A DNA stretch of 21,892 bases, taken from NCBI GenBank assembly GCA_049522195.1, contig JBEKOB010000069.1, positions 1 to 21,892 on the forward strand, written 5' to 3'. The notes below the pieces were generated by a model. It was given only the letters and a program-made list of their open reading frames with translations. It ran no database searches and was not told the DNA's origin. The first letter of the stretch is position 1. Every line of letters starts with the position of its first letter. The stretch is from UBA9647 sp049522195. Its GTDB lineage: Bacteria; Bacteroidota; Ignavibacteria; UBA10030. The position numbers were made by a program, and so were the translations under genes. Shown here one piece after another: positions 7,501-15,262 of this stretch.

Positions 7501-9210
7501 TTACTCCTGTGTGTATGTATCGACCGCGTCGAGAAGAAGCTTTCGGGCCGTCCGATACGTAGCAACATCCTTGCTGTACTTGTCGAATGCCTGAAGCACC
7601 AGCGCGATGATCCGTTGCGCCTGGGGCGCATCGTGTGATTTCAGTTGAGCGAGAAGCTCGTAGTCTTCCATTCCGATCCGATGCGCTTCGAATCTGTGGC
7701 TTGAGAGGGGTCCATCGTGTAACGGGTAGAGAATATGTGAATCACCGGCTGGAAGGAACTGCCCCTCCATGTGAAACCGGACGAGTTCCTCAAAGGGCTT
7801 GGCGGTGTGGAAATTCAAACCCCAATGCAGGAAACCCTGCAAGTCGTATTTCGCAAGAGCCCAGCCGATATAAACCTGGCGGAGCCGCTCCTCATCGAGG
7901 AGTCGATTCAACCATGGGCCGCCCGGCGAAAGACAGGTGTATACCCATACTTTGTCACCCGCCGCTTTTCGCTTGTCAAAGAACTCCTGGTTGGCCTGAT
8001 ATTCCTGAACCTGCGGGCACCAGACATTGACGAGACCGCTCACATTCATCGTCATCGTGGCTTCCAGGATCTTGATATCTGGTTTCAAACCCCGCAACAC
8101 CGAAACGAGAACTTTGTAACGTTCGACGAATGGATCCTCCGGCTCGTCAAAGATCCCCTGCAACCATTGGCCGTCCCATTGATTCTCCTTCATCATGGCT
8201 ATGATCCGGAGAGCCATTTGTGACAGCATACGCTTTCCCTTCTCGGAGACTGCGTCGACCTCTTTTCCATCTGCTGTCGGAACCCAAAGGAGCATGTCGG
8301 TGGAAGTCCAGTTCCGACGGCCGAACATGGGAGCACCGTGAATAGTTTTGAATCCGGCTGACAGAAAGACCCGAATGTATCGCTCGAGACGATCGCGTCG
8401 AAACGACGAAACGTTGCCGGCGCTGTCGATCGTGAAGTAGTCGGGCCAAAGAAACCAGAAGGCGTTCTGCCTTCCTCTTGCCATCGTCTGCGCATACTTT
8501 GCAAGCATGTTCCAAAATGGCTCGCTCCACTTCTCTACGCCGTGAGCACTGCAGATATTGTCGATGTTAATCCAGTTGATGTAGGAAATGGTGGATCGGG
8601 ACACCGGAGGAACCATCGCACGATGCACGATCACGACGAATTCCAGCGACTCGACATGGTCGCCAAAGTCGAGAGTGATGTGGTGAACGTATTCCCCTGG
8701 GGATGAAGTCGAATCGATTGGAACCTCCATCCGGAGTGCCAAAGATGTGGAGTCGGCTGCAATCGGCGAACTCACGGGCCGGAATGGATCGTAGATTCGA
8801 AAAGGCGCTCTGCGGATGACGTACGGATTCTTCATGCCGCTGTATTTTTCCGTGTTCCGGTCGAGCCCAGTGTTTTCCGTGACAGGAACGTCAATCATCC
8901 TAAACCACTGTATCCCCGATGTCGGCCTGCCGCTCTTGTCCGACTCAGAGAACCTGATCGTTTCTGTTCCTCGAAGCCCCGTAATCATCACATGAACGCT
9001 GGCCCGCGTGTTCCTTGCCGCGTGGATGGTGAGTCGCTTCACCGGATGATCCAGCTTGGTGTCGGGGTAGAACTCTTGAACCTCATCGATAAGCCCGACA
9101 ACGGGACTCGTCCGGGGAGCGGATTGCTGAAGCAGCTCAGCCGCAACGAGCTGTGACGCGAGAAGACAGCCGAGCGCGACGAGCATAACAAATACTAATT
9201 GCTGCTTCAT
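7501..9210 (-). CDS. Secreted DUF4091 / GH123-like glycoside hydrolase
   Basis: This 569-aa exported protein has a signal peptide MKQQLVFVMLVALGCLLASQ with cleavage near AAE. Next comes a beta-sandwich region to about residue 200, then a TIM-barrel-like domain with the Asp-Glu pair GIFDEPEDP (D355/E356 from this start), the position of the catalytic DE pair in GH123 N-acetylgalactosaminidases. The C-terminal DUF4091 region shows the typical AHRIGMEDYELLAQL. I chose the Met at 9210 over 9234 because GAGG then has a 6-nt spacer and the signal peptide is normal. GH123/DUF4091 enzymes act on glycans by substrate-assisted catalysis; the glycan here is unknown. With the secreted propeller protein it suggests polysaccharide use. 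An inverted repeat ATGAAT-tg-ATTCAT (9221-9234) overlaps the leader. Confidence 0.82.
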   Translation of the reverse strand: MKQQLVFVMLVALGCLLASQLVAAELLQQSAPRTSPVVGLIDEVQEFYPDTKLDHPVKRLTIHAARNTRASVHVMITGLRGTETIRFSESDKSGRPTSGIQWFRMIDVPVTENTGLDRNTEKYSGMKNPYVIRRAPFRIYDPFRPVSSPIAADSTSLALRMEVPIDSTSSPGEYVHHITLDFGDHVESLEFVVIVHRAMVPPVSRSTISYINWINIDNICSAHGVEKWSEPFWNMLAKYAQTMARGRQNAFWFLWPDYFTIDSAGNVSSFRRDRLERYIRVFLSAGFKTIHGAPMFGRRNWTSTDMLLWVPTADGKEVDAVSEKGKRMLSQMALRIIAMMKENQWDGQWLQGIFDEPEDPFVERYKVLVSVLRGLKPDIKILEATMTMNVSGLVNVWCPQVQEYQANQEFFDKRKAAGDKVWVYTCLSPGGPWLNRLLDEERLRQVYIGWALAKYDLQGFLHWGLNFHTAKPFEELVRFHMEGQFLPAGDSHILYPLHDGPLSSHRFEAHRIGMEDYELLAQLKSHDAPQAQRIIALVLQAFDKYSKDVATYRTARKLLLDAVDTYTQE

Positions 9211-9237
9211 CATACACCTCATGAATTGATTCATTTC

Positions 9238-9420
9238 TTACAGACGATTCCTTTTGACTCGTTGTGCTTTCGTCTTCACTCGCTTCGTTTTCTTTCTACC
9301 TCTATCTCCCCCATCAGCTTCAGCAATCAGCATATCAACAAAACGTTCAATTTGTTTGTGTAGAGCATAACGTTTAGGCAAGCCGCAACGGTTTTTGTGA
9401 CCAATACTTGACTGAGGACG
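9238..9420 (-). pseudogene. 60-codon basic open frame without a normal start (possible gene remnant)
   Basis: The frame runs from a TAG at 9421-9423 to a TAA at 9238 and encodes 60 residues with a very basic end (GRKKTKRVKTKAQRVKRNRL). No ATG or GTG begins the frame; a TTG lies near 9379 and an internal ATG near codon 30. Codon choice is AT-rich compared with the GC-richer neighbours (CAA ATT GAA CGT TTT GTT GAT). It looks like the tail of a lost coding sequence inserted between the DUF169 and GH123-like genes. I do not recognise the family, and it could also be chance. Confidence 0.25.
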
Positions 9421-9457
9421 CTACATGAAACTCAAGTGTGACAGTTGGAGTCCAGTG

Positions 9458-10120
9458 TCAGCTGGGTTTCAGCTTTCCAAGATTCTCCACGATCTCTGAC
9501 AAGAGCTCCGCAGGAATCCCGACGAAGACTTCCTCATCACGGATCTGCATATACTCTCTTACGCCGTGGTCGCCCAAGCTATAAACAACCTCACCGGTCA
9601 AAAAAGGGGCCGCAACAATTGCCGAACATATTGGAGGACCCGTCAAGCCCGTTGCCCTCTCTCCCGATTCGTACGCAAATGCTTCTGCGATCCTCATCCC
9701 TTGCTTTGCGTTGCAGACCAGCGCCACGACATCTGGTTCGAACACTGCCTTCTCCAACGGTGAAAAGGAGATGATCTTGACTGTTCCAAATTCTATTCTC
9801 GGATTCGAGTTGATGAATCTCCTCGCAGCCCTCCTCGAGCCGAAGAGTCCCAGCTCCTTGAAAAGGAATTCCCCCGTCTTCGACCTTTCGTTTCGCTCTC
9901 TCAACCCACAACTTGTGGCTCCTCCATCACATTGGTGGTTCCTCGTCGTTGTGTAGAATGATTCCCCTTCAAGCCTGACTTTGTCAAGCATCTGGCAGAG
10001 TCTCATCGCTCCTTTCATCTCTCCTAGTCCTTGGGGTGGCTCGGTGGAAAACGAAATGGCGATGGGAGAATTCTCAAGCCCCAGCCTCGTCTTCATCATT
10101 TCTGAGAGTTGACCGTACAT
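9458..10120 (-). CDS. DUF169 family protein
   Basis: This 220-aa soluble protein has the DUF169 (COG2043) layout. The N-terminal helix is LSEMMKTRLGLENSPIAISF, followed by the Cys-containing segments MRLCQMLDKV and HQCDGGATSCGL, the central PLEKAVFEPDVVALVCNAKQ, and the C-terminal glycine-rich TGLTGPPICSAIVAAPFLTG. Several conserved cysteines suggest a redox or metal-related role, but the function of the family is not established. GAGG lies 9 nt before the ATG. The gene stands alone between two secreted-protein genes on the same strand, with 409 bp upstream and about 250 bp downstream, so it probably has its own promoter. It has no obvious link to glycan use. Confidence 0.85.
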   Translation of the reverse strand: MYGQLSEMMKTRLGLENSPIAISFSTEPPQGLGEMKGAMRLCQMLDKVRLEGESFYTTTRNHQCDGGATSCGLRERNERSKTGEFLFKELGLFGSRRAARRFINSNPRIEFGTVKIISFSPLEKAVFEPDVVALVCNAKQGMRIAEAFAYESGERATGLTGPPICSAIVAAPFLTGEVVYSLGDHGVREYMQIRDEEVFVGIPAELLSEIVENLGKLKPS

Positions 10121-10529
10121 TGGTGTTTACCTCACTTCCTATCTGGTTCCGTTCGAATTCCCGTTACCGCAGTTGCGATCGTTGGTGATCAAAAACAAGT
10201 GTCTTGCTCGTTGCGGCTGTGTTATACAAAAACCTCCCCCCTGCTACCTCACAATTTCAGAGCTTTAAATCCAGCCTTCCACGATCAGTGACCAGATCAT
10301 GAGGGGCGGGTTACGGAGTACAGCAGAAAACTACGATAGTGCAAACCAAGAAGCAACCGAATCCGATCCTTAGAAAATTGGCGGGGGTCTCTCTTTGGGA
10401 ATGGCAACGGGCGCGCCCTGGTCGTTCTCAAGACAATGAACGAGATTTGATTCATCCACTCACGCAATCATCTCGATGGGCCACGAAGCGATTGTGATCT
10501 CCCATTGATCGTGAGAATGGTCACCTGAG
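10121..10529. other. Intergenic region without recognisable gene
   Basis: This 409-bp gap separates the secreted propeller gene from DUF169. Reading frames on both strands are short and lack homology that I recognise. It must contain the promoter of the DUF169 gene and the 3' end of the propeller gene transcript. I see no clear intrinsic terminator. A perfect 10-bp palindrome GGGCGCGCCC lies near 10409-10418. Confidence 0.5.
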
Positions 10530-12653
10530 CTATCTTTCCTCATAAGTGATAACAGGATCCCAAATCACTTTTTCCCCTTTGCTCCCAGCGCTGCTCTCTG
10601 CAATGAAATGGATCACGTCTCCTCTTTCCACTTTTGTTTCAAGATCATGCGAGGCACTCTTTCCAGACTTAGCCAACGGTGATGACCAGGCTTCATGAGC
10701 GTTCTGAAAAATCCTTGCTATCGGACCGCCATCGCTGTCAAGTTGGACGGTGCCTTCAATGCGGACTTTGCCGCTGTGAGGTGAGACCCACGTTCTCACA
10801 GCACCTTGCTCGCCTGGGATCTGATAGTTATCCCCCACCCTGTTCCCCCCTTCGTCCCCCCAATAGTTCGCAAACGATCTCTGCTCTTTTTCTTCTCCAG
10901 TTTGTTTGTTTGCCACCACCGTCCTGACAAAATCGACAAACTTCAAATCAACATATTCTTTACCATTCCATCGCTTGTAGTACCAATTGTTTTTTCCCAT
11001 AACGCCACAAAAGCCTGCCGAGGCCCGATAGCTCTCGGCCGAGTATTCAAAACCCATGTGCCGTATGACTGTTCCATTTGATTTGGGATTTTTGTCTGCT
11101 CTGACGACTGCCTTGAAGACGTGAGTGAGCTTTGGATCAAGCCCCGTCTTGATGAAAGTAAATTGAAAAGTGAGAGCTTCCCTGAAGTAGCAGTCGACGG
11201 TCTCAATAAGTTTCCCATCGAGATAGATGTCCGCTCTGCCGCAGTTTGTGTCGGCAATCGCCCTCCAATAGATCCCGGACCCTTTGAAAGAGTATTGCAG
11301 GCTGCCGCCGGGCACACCGCATTCCATTGCCTGCAACTGGTAGTACATCGGATCGTTCTTTATGGTCCATCCGGTGCCGGTATAAATATTGTTCGGACTC
11401 GCGCAACCGACAATTTTTGTTTTCCGGCTTACGATCGGATCGCCGGATTCCGGAAGCGGTTCATACGCGTATGATCCGTACCGGGGATATCCTGCAGTGG
11501 CAGTCGTTCCCGGACCGAGTGTGATATCGATTGCCCTGGAGGGAATATTGTAGAGCCAATAGTTATAGGCATGAATGGACCGGTCGCAGACAAAAGGATC
11601 CGCCGCGTTGCCGTCGGTCAGAGTGAATCCGAACTTATCATTGTCTGGTTTGTCAAACATCTTCGTCACTGGCGTCCATTCTTGTTTGGAAAGATCATCG
11701 CAGGCGGAGACGAAGACCGATCCATCACCAAACCCCAGGTTTGTGAAGCGTTTGTCGATGACGCCGAGGCAGACCCCTATGCGGAGGTATTTTCTGAGAT
11801 AACGGCTGTAGATCACACGGCCATACATTCCATAGGAGCCCATGCTGACTTTCGACGCCTTTCCTCCGAGCCCTGGTTCGGTCCATGTGCCATTGCAGAA
11901 CTTGTGCCATTTTCCGGGGGCCATCTTGTCGCTGATGGCGCAGCGCGCCACTTCATTGTACCAAAGAAAGTTATTCATCTTGCCGTTCTTGGGCGCGTAA
12001 GAGTTGCATGAGTAGATATAGAAGTACCCTCCCTGATTGTCTACATAGAAATCAAAATCAGCAGGACCGGCTTCAAAATATGAGCCGGAGAATCTTAACC
12101 AATCACCCGATGATGGCAAGTAGTCCGTCAAGATGTCTCCCTCGAGATGCCATGTCAACCCTTTGTCAGTGCTGGTCGCCAACCGCGTCTTCTTTCTGGT
12201 CCATCCTGCAGGCGGACTAATGTCGCGTTCATATTCACAGTGAATGGGGGCGTAGAGTTTCCCCGCGGTGCTATCGTACCACAGCCCTCCGCAAAAGTGG
12301 GTCGATATTCCTTTCCCAACCTCAATGGCTCCATCGGGTTGTCGTACTGTGTGTTCAAAATCAGCCCCCCTGTAGCGTGCGACCTTCACGTGGGTTCCAT
12401 ATTGGCTGCCGACATTGAACATCACCCAAACCTCGCCCTCAATCACGACGAGCCCGGTTGGCGAATCGATTCCCCATCCGACTTTAAAAGTTGGATTGTT
12501 GTTGTATAAATTCGGGCTGGGAGGAGATACATAGTCCGGGAGGTTTTCGGTTCGTTCTGTTACTTTGAAGGAGAACGGCAACACTGACTCCTGTGAATGA
12601 GTCACGAGTGTGAGCATCGTTGACATCAGCACTATTCCCATTCCTTTAATCAT
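10530..12653 (-). CDS. Large secreted beta-propeller protein with beta-sandwich modules
   Basis: This 707-aa exported protein has a signal peptide MIKGMGIVLMSTMLTLVTHS ending near the QES. Residues about 40-390 show repeated propeller-like blades with sialidase/GH43-type motifs (ATSTDKGLTWHLEGD, GDWLRFSGSYFEAGPADFDF, SRYLRKYLRIGVCLG). A jelly-roll-like module follows at about 440-550 (FKGSGIYWRAIADTNCGRAD, IYLDGKLIETVDCY). The C-terminal module has GKVRIEGTVQLDSDGGPIAR and GDVIHFIAESSAGSKGEKVI, patterns of carbohydrate-linked beta-sandwiches. The start at 12653 is preceded by AGGTG and gives a clean signal peptide, so the longer frame to 12713 is rejected. The probable role is binding or cleaving an extracellular polysaccharide. 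No catalytic residues can be assigned. It is transcribed divergently from the BMC operon. Confidence 0.7.
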   Translation of the reverse strand: MIKGMGIVLMSTMLTLVTHSQESVLPFSFKVTERTENLPDYVSPPSPNLYNNNPTFKVGWGIDSPTGLVVIEGEVWVMFNVGSQYGTHVKVARYRGADFEHTVRQPDGAIEVGKGISTHFCGGLWYDSTAGKLYAPIHCEYERDISPPAGWTRKKTRLATSTDKGLTWHLEGDILTDYLPSSGDWLRFSGSYFEAGPADFDFYVDNQGGYFYIYSCNSYAPKNGKMNNFLWYNEVARCAISDKMAPGKWHKFCNGTWTEPGLGGKASKVSMGSYGMYGRVIYSRYLRKYLRIGVCLGVIDKRFTNLGFGDGSVFVSACDDLSKQEWTPVTKMFDKPDNDKFGFTLTDGNAADPFVCDRSIHAYNYWLYNIPSRAIDITLGPGTTATAGYPRYGSYAYEPLPESGDPIVSRKTKIVGCASPNNIYTGTGWTIKNDPMYYQLQAMECGVPGGSLQYSFKGSGIYWRAIADTNCGRADIYLDGKLIETVDCYFREALTFQFTFIKTGLDPKLTHVFKAVVRADKNPKSNGTVIRHMGFEYSAESYRASAGFCGVMGKNNWYYKRWNGKEYVDLKFVDFVRTVVANKQTGEEKEQRSFANYWGDEGGNRVGDNYQIPGEQGAVRTWVSPHSGKVRIEGTVQLDSDGGPIARIFQNAHEAWSSPLAKSGKSASHDLETKVERGDVIHFIAESSAGSKGEKVIWDPVITYEER

Positions 12654-12711
12654 AGTCTCACCTGTCGTTGTCATGTCGCAAAGCCTCCATAGCACGCCGC
12701 ATTTCGAATCC

Positions 12712-12723
12712 ATCGTTAACGAT
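12712..12723 (-). promoter_or_regulatory. Perfect 12-bp palindrome, candidate operator
   Basis: ATCGTTAACGAT is its own reverse complement and lies 59 bp upstream of the start of the secreted propeller gene, inside its probable promoter or leader. Short even palindromes of this type are typical of LacI- and DeoR-like operators. No binding protein is encoded in the window. Confidence 0.4.
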
Positions 12724-12918
12724 TCTTCAAGTATTCTTTTGCCTCACTGCGCTATTCAAATGAATGCGGTGTTAGGAAACTACAGGAGTTCAGATTGAAA
12801 GGCAAATCGGATATTCCCCAGTGGGCTTGTCCCCCCGGATTTCGCAGACTGAAACGGACGGATCCGCGATCGTGGCACTGAAGAGTCAGAGGGTGTCCTT
12901 CTCCAGAGCTCGTAAAGG

Positions 12919-12947
12919 GGAACCCGACGTTTGAGGGTTTTTTGTTT
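12919..12947 (+). terminator. Terminator-like hairpin upstream of the BMC operon
   Basis: AACCC (12921-12925), a 9-nt loop and GGGTT (12935-12939) form a 5-bp stem, extendable by G-T pairs, immediately followed by a T-rich tract (TTTTTTGTTT). This is the form of a + strand intrinsic terminator. No + strand gene precedes it, so it would end a leader or small RNA. The stem is short, so confidence is limited. Confidence 0.35.
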
Positions 12948-13286
12948 ACCTCGCTTCCAGTCAGAATCGCATCTGGCGATCTTGGATTATCAATTCTTGC
13001 TTCGATAATCGAATGCAGATATTGCGAAACGCTGTTGCGTTAGTGAAACGCCGCCCCCACGGCATCGAAATCCCATCTCATTGCAGAATTTGACTCTTGG
13101 CAAGCCGTGAAAGCACACGACACATTTCTCACAGTCAGTAACTGATGCCGACCTGTTCAAGAATCCATTCTTCGCCGGGTTGACTTTTAGGTCATACATT
13201 GACAGATTAGAACCGGACGTTCACAGTCTGCCTCCCCGCACCGTAGTGTCACCGCCTGTTCAAGAACACGGCAGGAGTCTTAGAGA

Positions 13287-14024
13287 TTGAACACGAAAGA
13301 GCAATGCTCTTGTGTGAAAGGGTCTGCCACAGTTCCGCAAGAAGAACTCATCGATGTCATAGTGAAGTCCATTCACGCTGTTCTCCAGGCTGAACCGAAT
13401 CGCGTGAGTTCAGCCCGGGAATCGGGCATGCAGTCCCTGTTCATCCCACTCGGCATCTCAAACCGCCACATTCACCTGACTTCAAAGACGTTCCATCACC
13501 TCTTCGGCGACAAAGCTGAGTTTGAATCGATGCGCCCGCTCTATCAGCCGGGAGAGTTTGCATCAACCCACACGTTGACAATCGTTGGGCCAAAGCTGCG
13601 GAGTATTCCAGGCGTCCGTATTCTAGGACCGCTCAGAAATTACGACCAGGTTGAAGTTTCGCTCACCGATGCGATATTCCTAGGCATCGATCCCCCCGTT
13701 ACCAACTCTGGCAACCTCAAGGACGCAGCGCCTTTGACATTGGTGGGCCCGAACGGATCGGTGTACCTGGAACAATGTGCGATTGTCGCCAACCGGCATC
13801 TCCACATGACGACGAGCGATGCCGCACAGCTTGGTGTGAAGGAAGGTGATTATTGCCGCGTGCGCATCGGCGGGGAAAAGCCGACCGTCTTCGAAAACGT
13901 TCTTGTCCGAACGAATGACAACTGGAAGATGCAGATACATCTGGATACAGACGATGCAAATGCTGCGAACGTGAGAGAAGAAACACTGGTCGAATTCTTG
14001 GGCAAAATGGGAAACAAGATATGA
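13287..14024 (+). CDS. pduL: BMC phosphate acyltransferase PduL with N-terminal encapsulation peptide
   Basis: PduL exchanges CoA for phosphate on acyl-CoA inside the microcompartment, giving acyl-phosphate and recycling CoA. The 245-aa protein has the two PduL half-domains. The Zn-binding histidines are visible as SNRHIHLT (H61, H63) and ANRHLHMT (H171, H173), with a further His in MQIHLDTDDANA. The start is TTG at 13287, with AGGAG 9 nt before it. A later Met (48) would remove the N-terminal extension. That extension holds a Cys-Ser-Cys and an amphipathic helix PQEELIDVIVKSIHAVLQAE, typical of an encapsulation peptide that targets enzymes to the shell, so the upstream start is preferred. 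It is the first gene of the BMC operon and overlaps the next gene by 4 bp. Confidence 0.95.
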   Translation: MNTKEQCSCVKGSATVPQEELIDVIVKSIHAVLQAEPNRVSSARESGMQSLFIPLGISNRHIHLTSKTFHHLFGDKAEFESMRPLYQPGEFASTHTLTIVGPKLRSIPGVRILGPLRNYDQVEVSLTDAIFLGIDPPVTNSGNLKDAAPLTLVGPNGSVYLEQCAIVANRHLHMTTSDAAQLGVKEGDYCRVRIGGEKPTVFENVLVRTNDNWKMQIHLDTDDANAANVREETLVEFLGKMGNKI

Positions 14025-14329
14025 AGATCGGAAAAGTAATCGGAAGGGTCGTCTCAACCAGGAAGGAAGGAAACGTCGAGGGACTGCCGATCCTGGTTGT
14101 GAGCTATCTCGACGAAACGCTCTCGGACACGGGGAAAACGGCAGCCTGCATCGACACCGTCAATGCGGGCGATGGTGATGTCGTGCTTCTCTGCGCGTCC
14201 TCGTCCGCACGAATGACATCGAGAACAACCAATGTGGCAACCGACAATACCATCGTTGGCATCGTTGATTCCGTCTCTGCCGGATCAAAGTATGTCTATA
14301 GAAAGAGTAAATCTGGCGCCGATCAGTGA
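14021..14329 (+). CDS. eutN: BMC pentameric vertex protein (EutN/CcmL, BMC-P 1)
   Basis: This 102-aa Pfam EutN_CcmL-type protein forms the pentamers that close the vertices of the icosahedral shell. The N-terminal barrel start is MKIGKVIGRVVSTRKEGNVE and the hallmark region is IDTVNAGDGDVVLLCASSSA followed by RMT, with the SSSAR turn close to the family GSSAR. A basic tail of about 15 residues (VYRKSKSGADQ) extends beyond the usual end. It starts inside the pduL stop codon (ATGA). It is one of four BMC-P genes in the operon, separated from the cluster of three near 17.0-17.8 kb. Confidence 0.93.
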   Translation: MKIGKVIGRVVSTRKEGNVEGLPILVVSYLDETLSDTGKTAACIDTVNAGDGDVVLLCASSSARMTSRTTNVATDNTIVGIVDSVSAGSKYVYRKSKSGADQ

Positions 14330-14646
14330 TGAACCTGTCAATTGAAGAAATGGTGAATAGAGTCGTAGCCGAAGTCCTGGCCGAGCTTTCAAGGCGGGGA
14401 GTAAAGGTGGATTCCGGTCCACTGCCGAAGAACGCTGTCAAGGCAGATCCTCCCCTGGGCGCATCTGTCCACGTTGTCGATATGAGCGGTTTCCGGAGCC
14501 CGGTTCTTCTTGAAAGCCACTTACTGTCGCTGGCCCCGGAGGTCAAAGAAATTGCTGTCCCGAGCGGAACCGTTATTACGCCCGGAGCGAGAGATATCAT
14601 CAGGAGAAAGAACTTGATACTCAAGAGCATTCCAAAAACAAACTAA
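14329..14646 (+). CDS. Small BMC-operon protein with encapsulation-peptide-like N-terminus
   Basis: This is a 105-aa protein of unknown function. The start ATG at 14329 shares its A with the TGA of the upstream BMC-P gene; a GTG one codon earlier is an alternative. Residues 1-25 form an amphipathic helix (LSIEEMVNRVVAEVLAELSR) with the same hydrophobic spacing as the targeting helices of PduL and the aldehyde dehydrogenase in this operon. A flexible Pro/Gly-rich linker follows (~28-47). The C-terminal part (VHVVDMSGF, then VPSGTVITPGARDIIRRKNL) has a TPxARDxxR motif that I recall from BMC-linked proteins such as the EutT start region. It could be a scaffold or adaptor linking cargo to shell, or a small enzyme domain. 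It is far too short for a complete EutT or PduO. Confidence 0.75.
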   Translation: MNLSIEEMVNRVVAEVLAELSRRGVKVDSGPLPKNAVKADPPLGASVHVVDMSGFRSPVLLESHLLSLAPEVKEIAVPSGTVITPGARDIIRRKNLILKSIPKTN

Positions 14647-14656
14647 GGGAGGTCCA

Positions 14657-14935
14657 ATGTCGCGAGTAGCCTTGGGTTTTGTCGAAACGCGCGGAAACAC
14701 CGGAGCGATACAAGCCATCGACGCCATGCTCAAAACGGCGAATGTGGAGTTTATCAAGAGGGTTGAGATCGGGAGCGCGTTCGTGACTGTTATCGTGCGC
14801 GGAGAGGTCGGCGCAGTTCGTTCGTCGGTGGAAGCAGGGGCAGAGGCAGCAGCAAAGGTGGGAGAATTGGTCAGCACCAATCTCATCCCTTCGGCGCACG
14901 AAGATGTATTTGAATTACTCGGAATTGAAAAATAA
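14657..14935 (+). CDS. BMC hexameric shell protein (BMC-H 1)
   Basis: This 92-aa protein has one BMC domain of the PduA/EutM type, forming hexameric facet tiles. The start LGFVETRGNTGAIQAIDAML is the family signature. The pore loop is EIGSAF (canonical KIGSGL), so an Ala replaces the second pore Gly. The end LIPSAHEDVFELLG replaces the common IPRPH motif. GGAGG lies 4 nt before the ATG. It is followed after 12 bp by a second BMC-H gene. The differing pore suggests another permeability from the neighbouring paralogues. Confidence 0.95.
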   Translation: MSRVALGFVETRGNTGAIQAIDAMLKTANVEFIKRVEIGSAFVTVIVRGEVGAVRSSVEAGAEAAAKVGELVSTNLIPSAHEDVFELLGIEK

Positions 14936-14947
14936 GGAGACGGAACA

Positions 14948-15250
14948 ATGATCGATGCATTGGGAATAATTGAAACGGTGGGTTTTACGTCTGCCGTTCA
15001 GGCAGCTGATGCGGCAGTGAAGTCCGCAAACGTGAAACTTGGCAAGTGGATTAAGGTCGGTGGCGGCAGAGTGTGCATTGTGATGCGGGGCGAAGTCGCG
15101 GCGGTCAAAGCAGCGGTCGATGCTGGCGTAACTGCGGCAAAAAGTGTCGGCAACGTCGCATGCTCGCTGGTCATTCCGCGTCCTTCGGACAAACTGACTC
15201 CTCAGTTCCCCCTCGAACCCCTGACGTCAGGGAAAAAGGGTGGAAAATAA
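14948..15250 (+). CDS. BMC hexameric shell protein (BMC-H 2)
   Basis: This 100-aa single BMC domain (ALGIIETVGFTSAVQAADAA) has pore loop KVGGGR, which places an Arg next to the pore, and the standard VIPRPSDKL end of the fold. A C-terminal tail of about 18 residues, rich in Pro/Lys/Gly (PLEPLTSGKKGGK), follows the domain and is absent from the other two copies. AGGAG precedes the start by 8 nt. The gene lies between BMC-H 1 and the aldehyde dehydrogenase gene, so it is probably a major facet protein. Confidence 0.95.
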   Translation: MIDALGIIETVGFTSAVQAADAAVKSANVKLGKWIKVGGGRVCIVMRGEVAAVKAAVDAGVTAAKSVGNVACSLVIPRPSDKLTPQFPLEPLTSGKKGGK

Positions 15251-15262
15251 TCGAGGCCCAGA

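Larger units (their letters stand above)
12654..13286. promoter_or_regulatory. Divergent regulatory region between secreted-protein gene and BMC operon
   Basis: This 633-bp region has no credible gene. It contains a perfect 12-bp palindrome (12712-12723), a terminator-like hairpin on the + strand (12919-12947), a perfect TTCGAT-a-ATCGAA (13001-13013), AAGAAT-cc-ATTCTT (13159-13172) directly before a TTGACT (13180-13185), and a 12-bp direct repeat CCTGTTCAAGAA at 13152-13163 and 13255-13266. The last copy lies 20 bp before the pduL start. A candidate -35 is TTGACT at 13180, but the matching -10 is weak. No regulator gene is in the window, so operators for a distant sugar-responsive regulator are plausible. 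Confidence 0.5.

Noticed and set aside
12990..13199. 69-aa minus-strand open frame in the divergent region
   Set aside because: It has no family resemblance and a Cys-rich random-looking composition, and it lies across candidate operator sites.
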